The notes under the pieces: generated by a model
Told to the model about the DNA's origin: nothing
Database searches by the model: none
The model's input: the letters and a program-made list of their open reading frames with translations, nothing else
Translations under genes and position numbers: made by a program
In this document: positions 1 to 6,540 of the stretch, piece by piece
Layout of the letters: the number at the start of each line of letters is the position of its first letter
How positions within the stretch are numbered: the first letter of the stretch is position 1
Assembly (NCBI GenBank): GCA_019090295.1
Contig: JAHRWG010000323.1
Location: forward strand, 1 to 8,121
Origin: Cycloclasticus sp.
GTDB taxonomy: Bacteria > Pseudomonadota > Gammaproteobacteria > Methylococcales > Cycloclasticaceae
Direction of reading: 5' to 3'
DNA length: 8,121 bases

Positions 1-183
1 CAGCGTGATGACACGATTGAAGCCATAGATCAGGCATGGGAAGACAAAGAGATACGCTTTGATGAACCTTTACAGTCTGATTCTAACGCTTCATGCACGG
101 GTGGCTACTCACCTGATCAGTTACAAGAAGCACCTATTACATGGCATAACGAGGGGCAAAGCGCCTCTGTAAAACAGCCTTAA
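1..183 (+). CDS. narJ: NarJ, nitrate reductase assembly chaperone (C-terminal part only)
   Basis: The window opens inside a reading frame of 60 codons ending in TAA at 181-183. The visible tail has the acidic stretch IEAIDQAWEDKEIRFDEP followed by a Cys-containing, low-complexity end. This resembles the C-terminus of NarJ proteins, where a motif of the type 'LDxAWEEExVxF' precedes a variable tail. NarJ is a cytoplasmic chaperone that binds apo-NarG and is needed for molybdenum-cofactor insertion and membrane attachment of NarGH. Gene order supports the call: narI starts 10 nt downstream with its Shine-Dalgarno overlapping this stop, as in narGHJI operons. The N-terminal chaperone domain lies outside the window, so identity rests on the tail and the neighbour. 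Confidence 0.8.
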   Translation, partial: QRDDTIEAIDQAWEDKEIRFDEPLQSDSNASCTGGYSPDQLQEAPITWHNEGQSASVKQP

Positions 184-193
184 GGAGAATAAA

Positions 194-871
194 ATGTCTT
201 ATTTGAATGATATATTTTTTGGAATTTACCCCTACGTTGCTTTTCTAACCTTTGTACTGGGCAGCTGGATCCGTTTCGATAGGGAGCCATACACTTGGAA
301 AGCAGGTTCAAGCCAAATGTTAAACTCAAAAGGTATGAGGCTTTGGAGTAATCTATTTCATGTGGGTATTATTATGGTTTTAATGGGTCACTTTGTTGGC
401 TTACTCACACCAGAGTTTATTTATCATGTAGTCATTAGCACGGCTGATAAACAACTGCTTGCAATGGTGAGTGGTGGGATCTTTGGGCTCATTTGTTTAG
501 TGGGTCTTGTTATGTTGCTTAAGCGTCGTTTAACAGATGATAGAGTTAGAGCTACCTCCAGCATGTCGGATATTCTTATCCTTGTTTTATTACTGGTTCA
601 ATTACTATTAGGTCTTACAACCATCGTCGTTTCTAGTCAGCACATGGATGGGTCAGTGATGGTTCTACTAGCTACTTGGGCGCAAAGCATCGTTACCTTG
701 CAGTTTTCAGCGGCTGTCCAAGCTATTGAATCAGTAAACATTATTTACAAACTACATGTTTTCTTTGGCATAACCTTGTTTCTAGTCTTTCCTTTTACCC
801 GTCTAGTTCACATTATTAGTGTCCCAGTTTGGTATTTGGGTCGGCGTTACCAAGTGGTTAGGCAGCGATAG
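194..871 (+). CDS. narI: NarI, respiratory nitrate reductase gamma subunit (cytochrome b)
   Basis: This is the membrane cytochrome b subunit that oxidises quinol and passes electrons through two b haems to NarH and NarG. The 225 aa length is typical of the family. About five hydrophobic segments are visible, near residues 4-25, 52-73, 88-109, 124-147 and 184-206. The haem-ligand histidines are all present: H56 (LFHVG), H66 (GHFVG), H188 (YKLHVFFG) and H206 (RLVHI). They match E. coli His56, His66, His187 and His205, with the same 10- and 18-residue spacings. The cytoplasmic tail ends in a basic YLGRRYQVVRQR. The start is an ATG preceded by AAGGAG at 182-187, overlapping the narJ stop, so translation is probably coupled. 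It belongs to the membrane-bound Nar type, not periplasmic Nap. Confidence 0.96.
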   Translation: MSYLNDIFFGIYPYVAFLTFVLGSWIRFDREPYTWKAGSSQMLNSKGMRLWSNLFHVGIIMVLMGHFVGLLTPEFIYHVVISTADKQLLAMVSGGIFGLICLVGLVMLLKRRLTDDRVRATSSMSDILILVLLLVQLLLGLTTIVVSSQHMDGSVMVLLATWAQSIVTLQFSAAVQAIESVNIIYKLHVFFGITLFLVFPFTRLVHIISVPVWYLGRRYQVVRQR

Positions 872-877
872 AAAAAC

Positions 878-926
878 ATCAACGGCTCAGCTAATTAGCT
901 TTAGCTGAGCCTAATTAGCTGTTGAT
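878..926 (+). other. Large intercistronic hairpin between narI and the isomerase gene
   Basis: A perfect 11-bp inverted repeat (884-894 and 901-911, GGCTCAGCTAA and its complement) encloses a 6-nt loop TTAGCT. It is flanked by a second complementary pair, ATCAAC (878-883) and GTTGAT (921-926). The sequence CTAATTAGCT occurs twice (891-900 and 911-920) and is itself nearly palindromic, so alternative pairings are possible. No run of T follows, so this is not a standard intrinsic terminator. It may be an mRNA-processing or 3'-end stabilising structure that separates expression of narGHJI from the distal genes; that role is inferred. Confidence 0.6.
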
Positions 927-952
927 TGTTACAAAACTAGATAGGAAAAATA

Positions 953-1753
953 ATGACGACTTGTTGTAATACAGCAACCCCAGAAAATGAAATGTCCCCG
1001 GCGATGCCTGAGATTAAAGTGAATGGGGTTGTCATTGATGAAACCTTATTAGCCCAAGAATTGCAGTATCACCAAGCTGCAAGCTTGAATCAGGCGATAC
1101 AGCAGGCAGGACAGGCTCTAGTTATAAGGCAACTACTGCTGAATGAATTACCAGTTGACCCTACAGACGAAGAGTCTGAAATAGCCGCGTTAGTTGAAAA
1201 AAATAGTCACGCGAGTGAGCCTTCAGAAAATGATTGTCAGCGGTACTTCTCTCAAAATCAAGAACGCTTTAAGACAGAAACTTTGCTTGAAGCTGACCAT
1301 ATTTTGTTGGCAGCTGCGAAAGATGATATCGATGGTCGAGATGAAGCTAAAACAAAAGGTTACAGTATTATTGATCAGCTTCATTTGTCACCAGATAGCT
1401 TTGCGCTATTGGCAGAGCAATACTCCATTTGCCCCTCTAAAAAAACGGGTGGTTCATTAGGGCAAATTGGTAAGGGGCAGACAGTACCGGAATTTGAAAA
1501 GCAACTGACCCGTTTACCAGAAGGGTTAGCAAAAGACCCTATTGAAAGTCGTTATGGCTTTCATGTCGTTAGAATCAACCGGAAAATTGATGGAAAGCCA
1601 TTGGAATATCAAATGGTTGCAGAAAAAATAAAGCACTACTTAACACAAAAAGCCTCACAACTTTCCATACAGGCCTATATACAATCGCTGGTTGAAAAAT
1701 CAGAGATCATAGGGCTTAAGGTAGGGTTCAGTGATGAAAACATTGTTCTGTAG
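953..1753 (+). CDS. Parvulin-type (PpiC) peptidyl-prolyl cis-trans isomerase of the nar cluster
   Basis: A 266 aa protein with a C-terminal parvulin/rotamase domain at about residues 112-208. Visible family marks are ADHILLA (114-120, H116), FALLAEQYSICPSK (150-163), GGSLGQIGKGQTVPEFEKQL (166-185) and a closing YGFHVVRI (201-208, H204). The N-terminal half is helical and SurA/NifM-like, with the sequence IKVNGVVIDETLLAQELQYH near residue 21. There is no signal peptide or membrane segment, so it should act in the cytoplasm. The start ATG has AGGAAA at 943-948. From memory, parvulins of this kind also follow narI in Pseudomonas-type nar operons; by analogy with NifM, a role in folding or maturing a nitrate reductase subunit is plausible but inferred. 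It is probably co-transcribed with narI upstream and the porin gene 38 nt downstream. Confidence 0.88.
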   Translation: MTTCCNTATPENEMSPAMPEIKVNGVVIDETLLAQELQYHQAASLNQAIQQAGQALVIRQLLLNELPVDPTDEESEIAALVEKNSHASEPSENDCQRYFSQNQERFKTETLLEADHILLAAAKDDIDGRDEAKTKGYSIIDQLHLSPDSFALLAEQYSICPSKKTGGSLGQIGKGQTVPEFEKQLTRLPEGLAKDPIESRYGFHVVRINRKIDGKPLEYQMVAEKIKHYLTQKASQLSIQAYIQSLVEKSEIIGLKVGFSDENIVL

Positions 1754-1780
1754 AGTTTGATAGTTGTATTAATATGAAAA

Positions 1781-1785
1781 AAGGA
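1781..1785 (+). promoter_or_regulatory. Shine-Dalgarno that sets the porin start at 1792
   Basis: AAGGA lies 6 nt before the ATG at 1792. An in-frame ATG at 1774 would place this ribosome site inside the coding sequence and has no Shine-Dalgarno of its own. The 1792 start also gives a clean signal peptide. Confidence 0.75.
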
Positions 1786-1791
1786 AAAGTA

Positions 1792-3018
1792 ATGAAATTG
1801 AATAAACTCACAGCCGCCGTTGCTCTAGCAGCACCTTTGGTGGTAGCTGCTCCCCTTAGCCAAGCAGCAGACTCATTTTTGATTGCCCCAGACATGGGCA
1901 CAATTAATTTTGATACACGTATTCGTTATGAAGATGTGAACGATGAGACCAGTAAGAAAGATGCTGATGCACTAACTGCGCGTATACGCTTAGGTTACCT
2001 GACACCCGAATTTTCAGGTTTTAAAGCATTTGCGGAAGTCGAGTCAACAACACCACTTGGAAGCCGTGATTACAATGAAGGGGCGACATTGAATGCCGGT
2101 GCAGATAGAAAAAAATACTCGCCAATTGCTGATCCAGATAATAGCGCTGAACTGAACCAAGCATGGGTGTCTTACTCAGGCTTTGATGACACGTTGATTA
2201 AATTTGGTCGCCAACGAGTGATTCTAGATAATGCACGGTTTGTTGGTAATGTTGGCTGGCGTCAGAATGAACAAACATACGATGCATTAACAGTCGTTAA
2301 TACATCCATACAAGACACTCAAATAGTTTTGGGCTATGTTGACAATGTGCAAACAATCTTCGGAACACATTTTGAAGCAGATGTGCCACTCTTCAATGTT
2401 AAGTATTCAGGCTTACCATTTGGAGACCTAACGGCTTATGGTTACTTTATTGATGTTGATGGGTCTTTAACAACAGATCGTGACACACTTGGCTTACGCT
2501 TCAATGGCTCAACTAAGGTATCTGATGATTTGTCAGTGCTTTACACAGCTGAATACGCACAACAAGTGATTGACCGTGCAATACTGACAGATGAAGATGT
2601 GGACTACTACTTATTTGAAGCAGGTGTTACATTTTCAGGTATCACTGCAAAAATCTCACATGAGGTTCAAGAAGCTAATAATGGTGCCTCCTTTAAAACA
2701 CCTTTAGGAACCAACCACAAATTTAATGGTTGGGCCGACCAGTTTTTAGAAACGCCTGCTGATGGTTTGGAAGACACTTTTTTAACACTCAGTACAAAAG
2801 TTTCAGGTGTTAAATTAATGGCTGTTTATCACGAGTTTAACGCAGAAGATAGCGGTGTTGATTATGGTAGTGAAATGGACTTTCTAGCGGTCAAAAAGTT
2901 CGGAAAAAACTACACAGTACTAGCTAAATACGCTTCTTATAGTCGTGGTGATTCATTTGCTGTGTCTGGTAGAGATGACACAGATAAGTTCTGGATTCAG
3001 GGCGAAGTATCATTCTAA
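1792..3018 (+). CDS. Outer-membrane beta-barrel protein, porin-like
   Basis: A 408 aa precursor starting MKLNKLTAAVALAAPLV. A signal peptide is evident, with probable cleavage after residue 25 (LSQA before ADSF). The mature part is rich in alternating polar and hydrophobic strands (INFDTRIRYED, ALTARIRLGYLT, FKAFAEVESTT, LIKFGRQRV, DLTAYGYFIDVD, KFWIQGEVSF) and ends in a terminal Phe, the usual sorting signal of outer-membrane barrels. Strands such as FGRQRVILDNARFVGNVGWRQNEQTYDA recall porins of the alginate-export/OprD-like group, but I cannot fix the family or the substrate. It sits 38 nt after the isomerase gene and directly before a strong terminator, so it is probably the last gene of the nar transcript. 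Uptake of nitrate or other anions is possible; carriage of aromatic compounds is an alternative because of the neighbouring phenol genes. Confidence 0.85.
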   Translation: MKLNKLTAAVALAAPLVVAAPLSQAADSFLIAPDMGTINFDTRIRYEDVNDETSKKDADALTARIRLGYLTPEFSGFKAFAEVESTTPLGSRDYNEGATLNAGADRKKYSPIADPDNSAELNQAWVSYSGFDDTLIKFGRQRVILDNARFVGNVGWRQNEQTYDALTVVNTSIQDTQIVLGYVDNVQTIFGTHFEADVPLFNVKYSGLPFGDLTAYGYFIDVDGSLTTDRDTLGLRFNGSTKVSDDLSVLYTAEYAQQVIDRAILTDEDVDYYLFEAGVTFSGITAKISHEVQEANNGASFKTPLGTNHKFNGWADQFLETPADGLEDTFLTLSTKVSGVKLMAVYHEFNAEDSGVDYGSEMDFLAVKKFGKNYTVLAKYASYSRGDSFAVSGRDDTDKFWIQGEVSF

Positions 3019-3034
3019 GCATTTAGTTGATATT

Positions 3035-3071
3035 AAAAAGCCCAACCTTATTTAAGGTTGGGCTTTTTTTT
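3035..3071 (+). terminator. Rho-independent terminator ending the nar-porin operon
   Basis: AAGCCCAACCTT and its exact complement AAGGTTGGGCTT form a 12-bp stem with a 4-nt loop (3050-3053), extended by flanking A and T residues. The stem is followed by an unbroken run of T up to 3071. It begins 17 nt after the porin stop codon. The A-run on the left arm means it could also act on leftward transcripts. Confidence 0.95.
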
Positions 3072-3420
3072 GAGTGTTACTTTTGTTGTGAGCATTGCCA
3101 ACCGACACTTAGTTTATATGGTCATTTAAGAGCCAAACTTTTAGAGTTGATGTGTTTTACATTGTTTGACGGATGCTATTGGCATAACCATGTGTAGAAT
3201 GAAAAAACTTCATTTGGCCATGTGAGAAATAATATATAAATATGATTAGCAGTTTATAGTGGTTTAATGATCAAAGTAACATGGGTGGGCGTTCGTAGAT
3301 CGGTTAAATTGAGACATATATTTTATCAAATACTAAAAACCCCCTAATAATTAATGAAATAATCAACTTTTTAGCCTAGGCTTAAGCTTGTGCTTTTTAG
3401 TGGCTAGGGTGGGGAATATC
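3072..3420 (+). promoter_or_regulatory. AT-rich intergenic region carrying the regulator's promoter
   Basis: About 350 bp without a convincing gene. It should hold the sigma70-type promoter of the phenol regulator. Weak candidates are TTGGCC (3214-3219) with TATAAA (3235-3240), spaced only 15 nt, and TTGAGA (3309-3314) with TACTAA (3331-3336); neither is decisive. No clear GG-N10-GC sigma54 element was found on this strand. Two further details are an imperfect direct repeat (3179-3199 and 3214-3228, sharing TTGGC and CATGTG-AGAA) and a 10-bp perfect palindrome AGCCTAGGCT (3373-3382) followed by overlapping CTTAAG and AAGCTT. Confidence 0.4.
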
Positions 3421-5106
3421 GTGAAAATAACTGAGCAAATGTCAGCGTCTATTGATGACCTAAGGCAGCAAATAAAGTTCTCTCCAGATACTGGGCATAT
3501 ATGGTTGGGTGAGCAGCGAATGTTGCTGATACACAGTGAAGCTATGGGCGCATTACGCCGTGAACTTATTGAAACCCTTGGTGTTGAAAGGGCTAGGGGC
3601 ATCATTATGCGCACAGGCTACAGAGCAGGGATAGGAGACGCTAAGTTAGCAAGAAAGTGGCGCCCTGATGCAGATGAGCGTAACCAATTTATGGTTGGGC
3701 CACAACTGCATCAATTAGAGGGTTGCGTTCATGTCAGCACCCTTAAATTTGAAATGGATATTCCCAAGAAAAAGTTTTACATGGAGTTAAGTTGGGATAA
3801 CTCGTATGAAAGTGAGGTTCACCAAAAAGCCTTTGGGGTGTCTGAGGACCCGGTTTGTTGGATGGAGATAGGTTATGCTAGTGGATATAGTTCTGAATTT
3901 ACGGGGCAGCCGATCATTTTTGTTGAGCAAGCTTGTCGAGCATGTGATGACGAGCAATGCGTTATTATTGGTAAACCTCTCGATGAATGGGACAACGCCG
4001 AAGAACTTAAACAAGAATATGAGTCAAACAGTTTTGTTGACCAATTTCTTGATTTACGTGATGAGGTAGTACGCTTAAGGTCCTCACTTGATGAGCATAA
4101 TAAGCAAGACGACGCTATCATAGGTGTCTCTAAATCGTTCAAAGAGTCTTATGAGCTATTAAATAAAGCCGCACAAGGCCCAGTGACTGTTCTATTGTTA
4201 GGTGAAACTGGGGTCGGTAAAGAGCTATTCGCTCGTTCATTGCATCGACGAAGCGGAAGGGCTGATAAGCCATTTATAGCGGTTAACTGTGCGGCCATAC
4301 CCGATGACCTTCTTGAAGCTGAACTCTTTGGTGTTGAAAAAGGGGCTTACACAGGAGCGCACCAGTCTAGAGAAGGCCGTTTTGAACGCGCTAATGGTGG
4401 GACACTTTTTTTAGATGAAATCGGTGATTTATCTTATTCTGCCCAAGCAAAACTACTACGCGTCTTGCAAGAGGGTGAATTAGAACGGTTAGGTGGTAAT
4501 AAGATTGTTCCTGTTGATGTGCGCATAGTAGCCGCAACTCATACCGACCTTTTGGAAAAAGTTGAAAAAAAACAGTTTAGGCAGGATTTATTCTATCGTT
4601 TAAATGTTTATCCTATCGTTGTTCCGCCGTTAAGGGAAAGGCAGAGCGACATTGCTTTATTGGCAGACAATTTTGTTAATCAATATAAGGTTAAGTACCA
4701 TAAAGAGGTAAAAGGAATTACACAACACGCGATGGCTCGGCTTCTGACATACCAGTGGCCTGGTAATATTAGAGAGCTTGAAAACGTGATAGAAAGAGGA
4801 GTGTTGCTTTGTGAAAATGGCGGGCAGGTAGAGCTTCAACACCTTTTTGCCATGATGGATACTGACAAGACAGCTGAGCTAGGCTTAGGTAGTGATGGCC
4901 AACTAGAAGAGCTTAAAAAAGATAGTCATCATCAGTTTGTAGAGACGTTCTTTGATGAGCAGCATAACCTGTTTGATTTAGAAGAAGCCATTTTAAAAGA
5001 AGCCGTTAATCGATCTGAGGGCAACTTATCTGGAGCGGCAAGAATGTTAGGCATGACTCGCCCGCAGCTCGCTTATCGCATAGATAAGCTGGGTAAAGAG
5101 GTGTAG
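3421..5106 (+). CDS. dmpR: DmpR/XylR/MopR-type phenol-responsive sigma54 activator
   Basis: A 561 aa enhancer-binding protein; DmpR is of nearly the same length. Residues are counted from GTG 3421. An N-terminal XylR_N sensor (about 10-130, with [10 protein letters not shown] and ALRREL) is followed by a V4R metal domain (about 135-185), a charged linker (195-230), an AAA+ domain (about 235-470) and a Fis-type helix-turn-helix (about 535-558). The AAA+ domain shows Walker A GETGVGKE (261-268), the sigma54 loop as GAYTGA (308-313), Walker [23 protein letters not shown] and GNIRELEN. Cys146, Glu169, Cys172 and Cys180 match the zinc ligands of MopR, and His97 and Trp125 match its phenol-binding His106 and Trp134. 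Phenol or methylphenols are therefore the likely effectors. GTG 3421 is preferred because GTGGGG stands 6 nt upstream and the length fits DmpR; TTG 3388, GTG 3400/3409 and ATG 3439 are alternatives. It probably activates the divergent promoters at 6185-6671. Confidence 0.93.
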   Translation: MKITEQMSASIDDLRQQIKFSPDTGHIWLGEQRMLLIHSEAMGALRRELIETLGVERARGIIMRTGYRAGIGDAKLARKWRPDADERNQFMVGPQLHQLEGCVHVSTLKFEMDIPKKKFYMELSWDNSYESEVHQKAFGVSEDPVCWMEIGYASGYSSEFTGQPIIFVEQACRACDDEQCVIIGKPLDEWDNAEELKQEYESNSFVDQFLDLRDEVVRLRSSLDEHNKQDDAIIGVSKSFKESYELLNKAAQGPVTVLLLGETGVGKELFARSLHRRSGRADKPFIAVNCAAIPDDLLEAELFGVEKGAYTGAHQSREGRFERANGGTLFLDEIGDLSYSAQAKLLRVLQEGELERLGGNKIVPVDVRIVAATHTDLLEKVEKKQFRQDLFYRLNVYPIVVPPLRERQSDIALLADNFVNQYKVKYHKEVKGITQHAMARLLTYQWPGNIRELENVIERGVLLCENGGQVELQHLFAMMDTDKTAELGLGSDGQLEELKKDSHHQFVETFFDEQHNLFDLEEAILKEAVNRSEGNLSGAARMLGMTRPQLAYRIDKLGKEV

Positions 5107-5122
5107 CTCGAGTGTTTTGTAC

Positions 5123-6184
5123 TTATGGCTTAATGAGCATTTTAAGTGCGCCATCTGATTTGTTATAAAATGTTTTAAACGCTTCGTCAATATGGTCAAG
5201 GCTATAGTTATGCGTAAAGTACTCACAGGGATTAATAAGCCCGCTCTCCATTAAGCGAATGGCTTCGTGCATATAAGGTTGAACATTGGCAAAACCATTC
5301 ATATGAAGGCTTATATTCCGAAAAAAAACATCGGCCAAAACTAGGTTGAACTCCTGGTCACAGAAGACACCAATCGCTGCAATGGTTCCACCAGGGCGAA
5401 CAATATCCAGACACATTTGTAGTGTTTCAGGATACCCAACCACCTCAATTACTTTGTCAAAGCCATGGTAATGGGTTAAGGCCAGCGCCTCTTCCTTCCA
5501 GTTATCACCTGTGGAATTGATGGTTATAGCACCTTTTTTTTCGGCAACTGCTAGGCGGTAATCAAGTTTATCTATACAAACCACTTGCTCTGCAGATTTG
5601 CTTAAGGCTATGTCCATAGCCAATAAGCCGGTTGGCCCGCAGCCTATAATAGCAACATTCTCACCCGGTTGAATATCAGCAAGCTTGTTAGCAATAATGG
5701 CCGAAGGTAGGTTGCAAGACAATGTTAAAGCTGAAGGGTCGTCTATAGCATCAGGTACTTTAATAAGGTGTCCTTCTGCATAGGGTAAAACAAGTGCCTC
5801 CGTATGGGTGCCATTTAAGTTGCCAAAAGGGGTGCCAAAACCATAAACGGCTTTTTTTGTGGTGTCGCAATGAGCGGTTTGCCCTACCTCACACATATAG
5901 CATTCACCGCAGGAACAAGAATAGGCCATGGAAACACGGTCCCCTACTTTAAAGGCTGCGACCTCACTACCTATGTCACTGATACGCCCAATTAACTCAT
6001 GACCGGTTTGAGAATACCCTTTATCCATAGAGGCATCCATCGCTCCTCGGTATATATGTAAGTCAGACCCGCAAATAGAAGTAGCGCTTACTTCAACGAT
6101 GACTTGGTGTGGTTCATTAATGATAGGGCTGGTTTTTTCACCGCACCTGATGTCCCTAGGACCATAATAAATGGCTGTTTTCAC
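5123..6184 (-). CDS. Zinc-dependent alcohol dehydrogenase, medium-chain (MDR) family
   Basis: A 353 aa protein of the medium-chain dehydrogenase/reductase superfamily. The catalytic zinc site is marked by Cys38 (SICGSDLH) and His62-Glu63 (GHELIG). A structural zinc lobe is complete, with Cys92, Cys95, Cys98 and Cys106 in the CGxCxxCx7C pattern. The Rossmann motif is GCGPTG (181-186), and an Asp at 205 ending the second strand points to NAD rather than NADP. The substrate cannot be read from sequence; aryl or short-chain alcohols are possible. The start is GTG, 6 nt after AGGAG (6195-6191 on this strand). Its end faces the regulator's end with 16 nt between them and no clear terminator. A strong sigma54 promoter about 65 nt upstream suggests control by the neighbouring regulator and a role in aromatic metabolism, for example oxidation of a hydroxymethyl side chain; this is inference. 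Confidence 0.92.
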   Translation of the reverse strand: MKTAIYYGPRDIRCGEKTSPIINEPHQVIVEVSATSICGSDLHIYRGAMDASMDKGYSQTGHELIGRISDIGSEVAAFKVGDRVSMAYSCSCGECYMCEVGQTAHCDTTKKAVYGFGTPFGNLNGTHTEALVLPYAEGHLIKVPDAIDDPSALTLSCNLPSAIIANKLADIQPGENVAIIGCGPTGLLAMDIALSKSAEQVVCIDKLDYRLAVAEKKGAITINSTGDNWKEEALALTHYHGFDKVIEVVGYPETLQMCLDIVRPGGTIAAIGVFCDQEFNLVLADVFFRNISLHMNGFANVQPYMHEAIRLMESGLINPCEYFTHNYSLDHIDEAFKTFYNKSDGALKMLIKP

Positions 6185-6190
6185 ATTCCT

Positions 6191-6195
6191 CTCCT
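6191..6195 (-). promoter_or_regulatory. Shine-Dalgarno for the GTG-started dehydrogenase
   Basis: AGGAG on the minus strand with 6 nt to the GTG at 6184-6182. The ATG at 6186-6184 overlapping this GTG is out of frame and runs straight into TGA, so GTG is the real start. Confidence 0.8.
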
Positions 6196-6248
6196 AACGT
6201 TGATTATTTAATAAGGCGGTAAAAATAAATTTAACTGTATAAGTGGTT

Positions 6249-6266
6249 AAGCAAAAGGTGAGCCAG
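6249..6266 (-). promoter_or_regulatory. Sigma54 (-24/-12) promoter of the alcohol dehydrogenase
   Basis: On the minus strand the sequence reads CTGGCTCACCTTTTGCTT. The GG at 6264-6263 and GC at 6252-6251 are exactly 10 nt apart. It agrees with the consensus TGGCAC-N5-TTGCW at TGGC, the C two bases later, and all of TTGCT. The predicted start is near 6239, leaving a leader of about 55 nt before the GTG codon. This is the best sigma54 match in the window. Confidence 0.7.
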
Positions 6267-6271
6267 TTAAG

Positions 6272-6290
6272 GGGTGAAAAAAATGCTTTT
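6272..6290 (+). promoter_or_regulatory. Possible sigma54 promoter pointing toward phenol hydroxylase (distal candidate)
   Basis: GG at 6273-6274 and GC at 6285-6286 are 10 nt apart, with a good -12 box ATGCTTTT but a poor -24 box (GGTGA). It lies back to back with the dehydrogenase promoter. Use of it would give a leader of roughly 370 nt before dmpK, which is long. Confidence 0.3.
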
Positions 6291-6304
6291 AACCTTTTGG
6301 GCAG

Positions 6305-6320
6305 TTGAGTAATCAAGCAA
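6305..6320. promoter_or_regulatory. Possible activator-binding palindrome (TTGA-N4-TCAA)
   Basis: TTGAGTAATCAAGCAA contains TTGA and TCAA half-sites around GTAA. It resembles in part the TTGATCAA-type upstream sites of XylR/DmpR activators as I recall them. It lies about 65-80 nt upstream of the predicted dehydrogenase start. Confidence 0.35.
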
Positions 6321-6359
6321 TGCAATATCTATTCTGCACAGAAAAAACCGGACAGGTAA

Positions 6360-6376
6360 CGGCCCTCATCATGCTC
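6360..6376 (+). promoter_or_regulatory. Possible sigma54 promoter for phenol hydroxylase (middle candidate)
   Basis: GG at 6361-6362 and GC at 6373-6374 are 10 nt apart. The -24 box reads CGGCCC and the -12 box ATGCT, both partial matches. It overlaps the inverted repeat at 6365-6389, so the site may instead be an activator-binding sequence. Confidence 0.3.
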
Positions 6377-6389
6377 CCTAATTGATGAG
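6365..6389. repeat. Inverted repeat CTCATCA-N11-TGATGAG
   Basis: A perfect 7-bp inverted repeat (6365-6371 and 6383-6389) with an 11-nt spacer. It lies about 125-150 nt upstream of the predicted dehydrogenase start, and about 215-240 nt upstream of the proximal hydroxylase candidate. The first distance suits an enhancer-binding site of a sigma54 activator. The right half (AATTGATGAG) resembles a XylR-type half-site. Confidence 0.5.
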
Positions 6390-6540
6390 TGACGTTTAAT
6401 TAAGAGTGTGAGCGAGTCAGAGATTTAAAAATAGAATCTAATCAACAGGCTATATATTTAGGCCCGTATAGTCGTGCATGCCCTTAAAGCTCTTTCTGAC
6501 GGAATGTTTTTATCGTTTCATTAAATGCTAACCATTGAAT

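Noticed and set aside
884..911. Intrinsic terminator after narI
   Set aside because: The stem is strong but is followed by TAATTAGCTG and not by a T-run, and a same-strand gene with its own ribosome site follows closely.
1774..1791. Earlier ATG giving six extra residues on the porin precursor
   Set aside because: It lacks a Shine-Dalgarno, and the AAGGA just before ATG 1792 would then lie within the coding sequence; the 1792 start gives a normal signal peptide.
3179..3194. Sigma54 promoter at TTGGCATAACCATGTG upstream of the regulator
   Set aside because: The -24-like TTGGCA is good, but 10 nt after GG there is TG instead of GC, and the -12 box is absent.
3388..3420. TTG start extending the regulator to 572 aa
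   Set aside because: TTG is rare and has no ribosome site, while GTG 3421 has GTGGGG at good spacing and gives a DmpR-like length and N-terminus.
3363..4142. Short reading frames antisense to the regulator gene
   Set aside because: They lie wholly opposite a strongly supported gene, show no family resemblance and have no convincing ribosome sites.
5107..5160. Bidirectional terminator between the convergent regulator and dehydrogenase genes
   Set aside because: Only a short CTTAA/TTAAG pairing is visible, it falls inside the dehydrogenase coding end, and there is no GC-rich stem or T-run.
6305..6316. FNR box at TTGAGTAATCAA
   Set aside because: The half-sites TTGA and TCAA are separated by 4 nt, whereas FNR sites need 6 between these tetramers.
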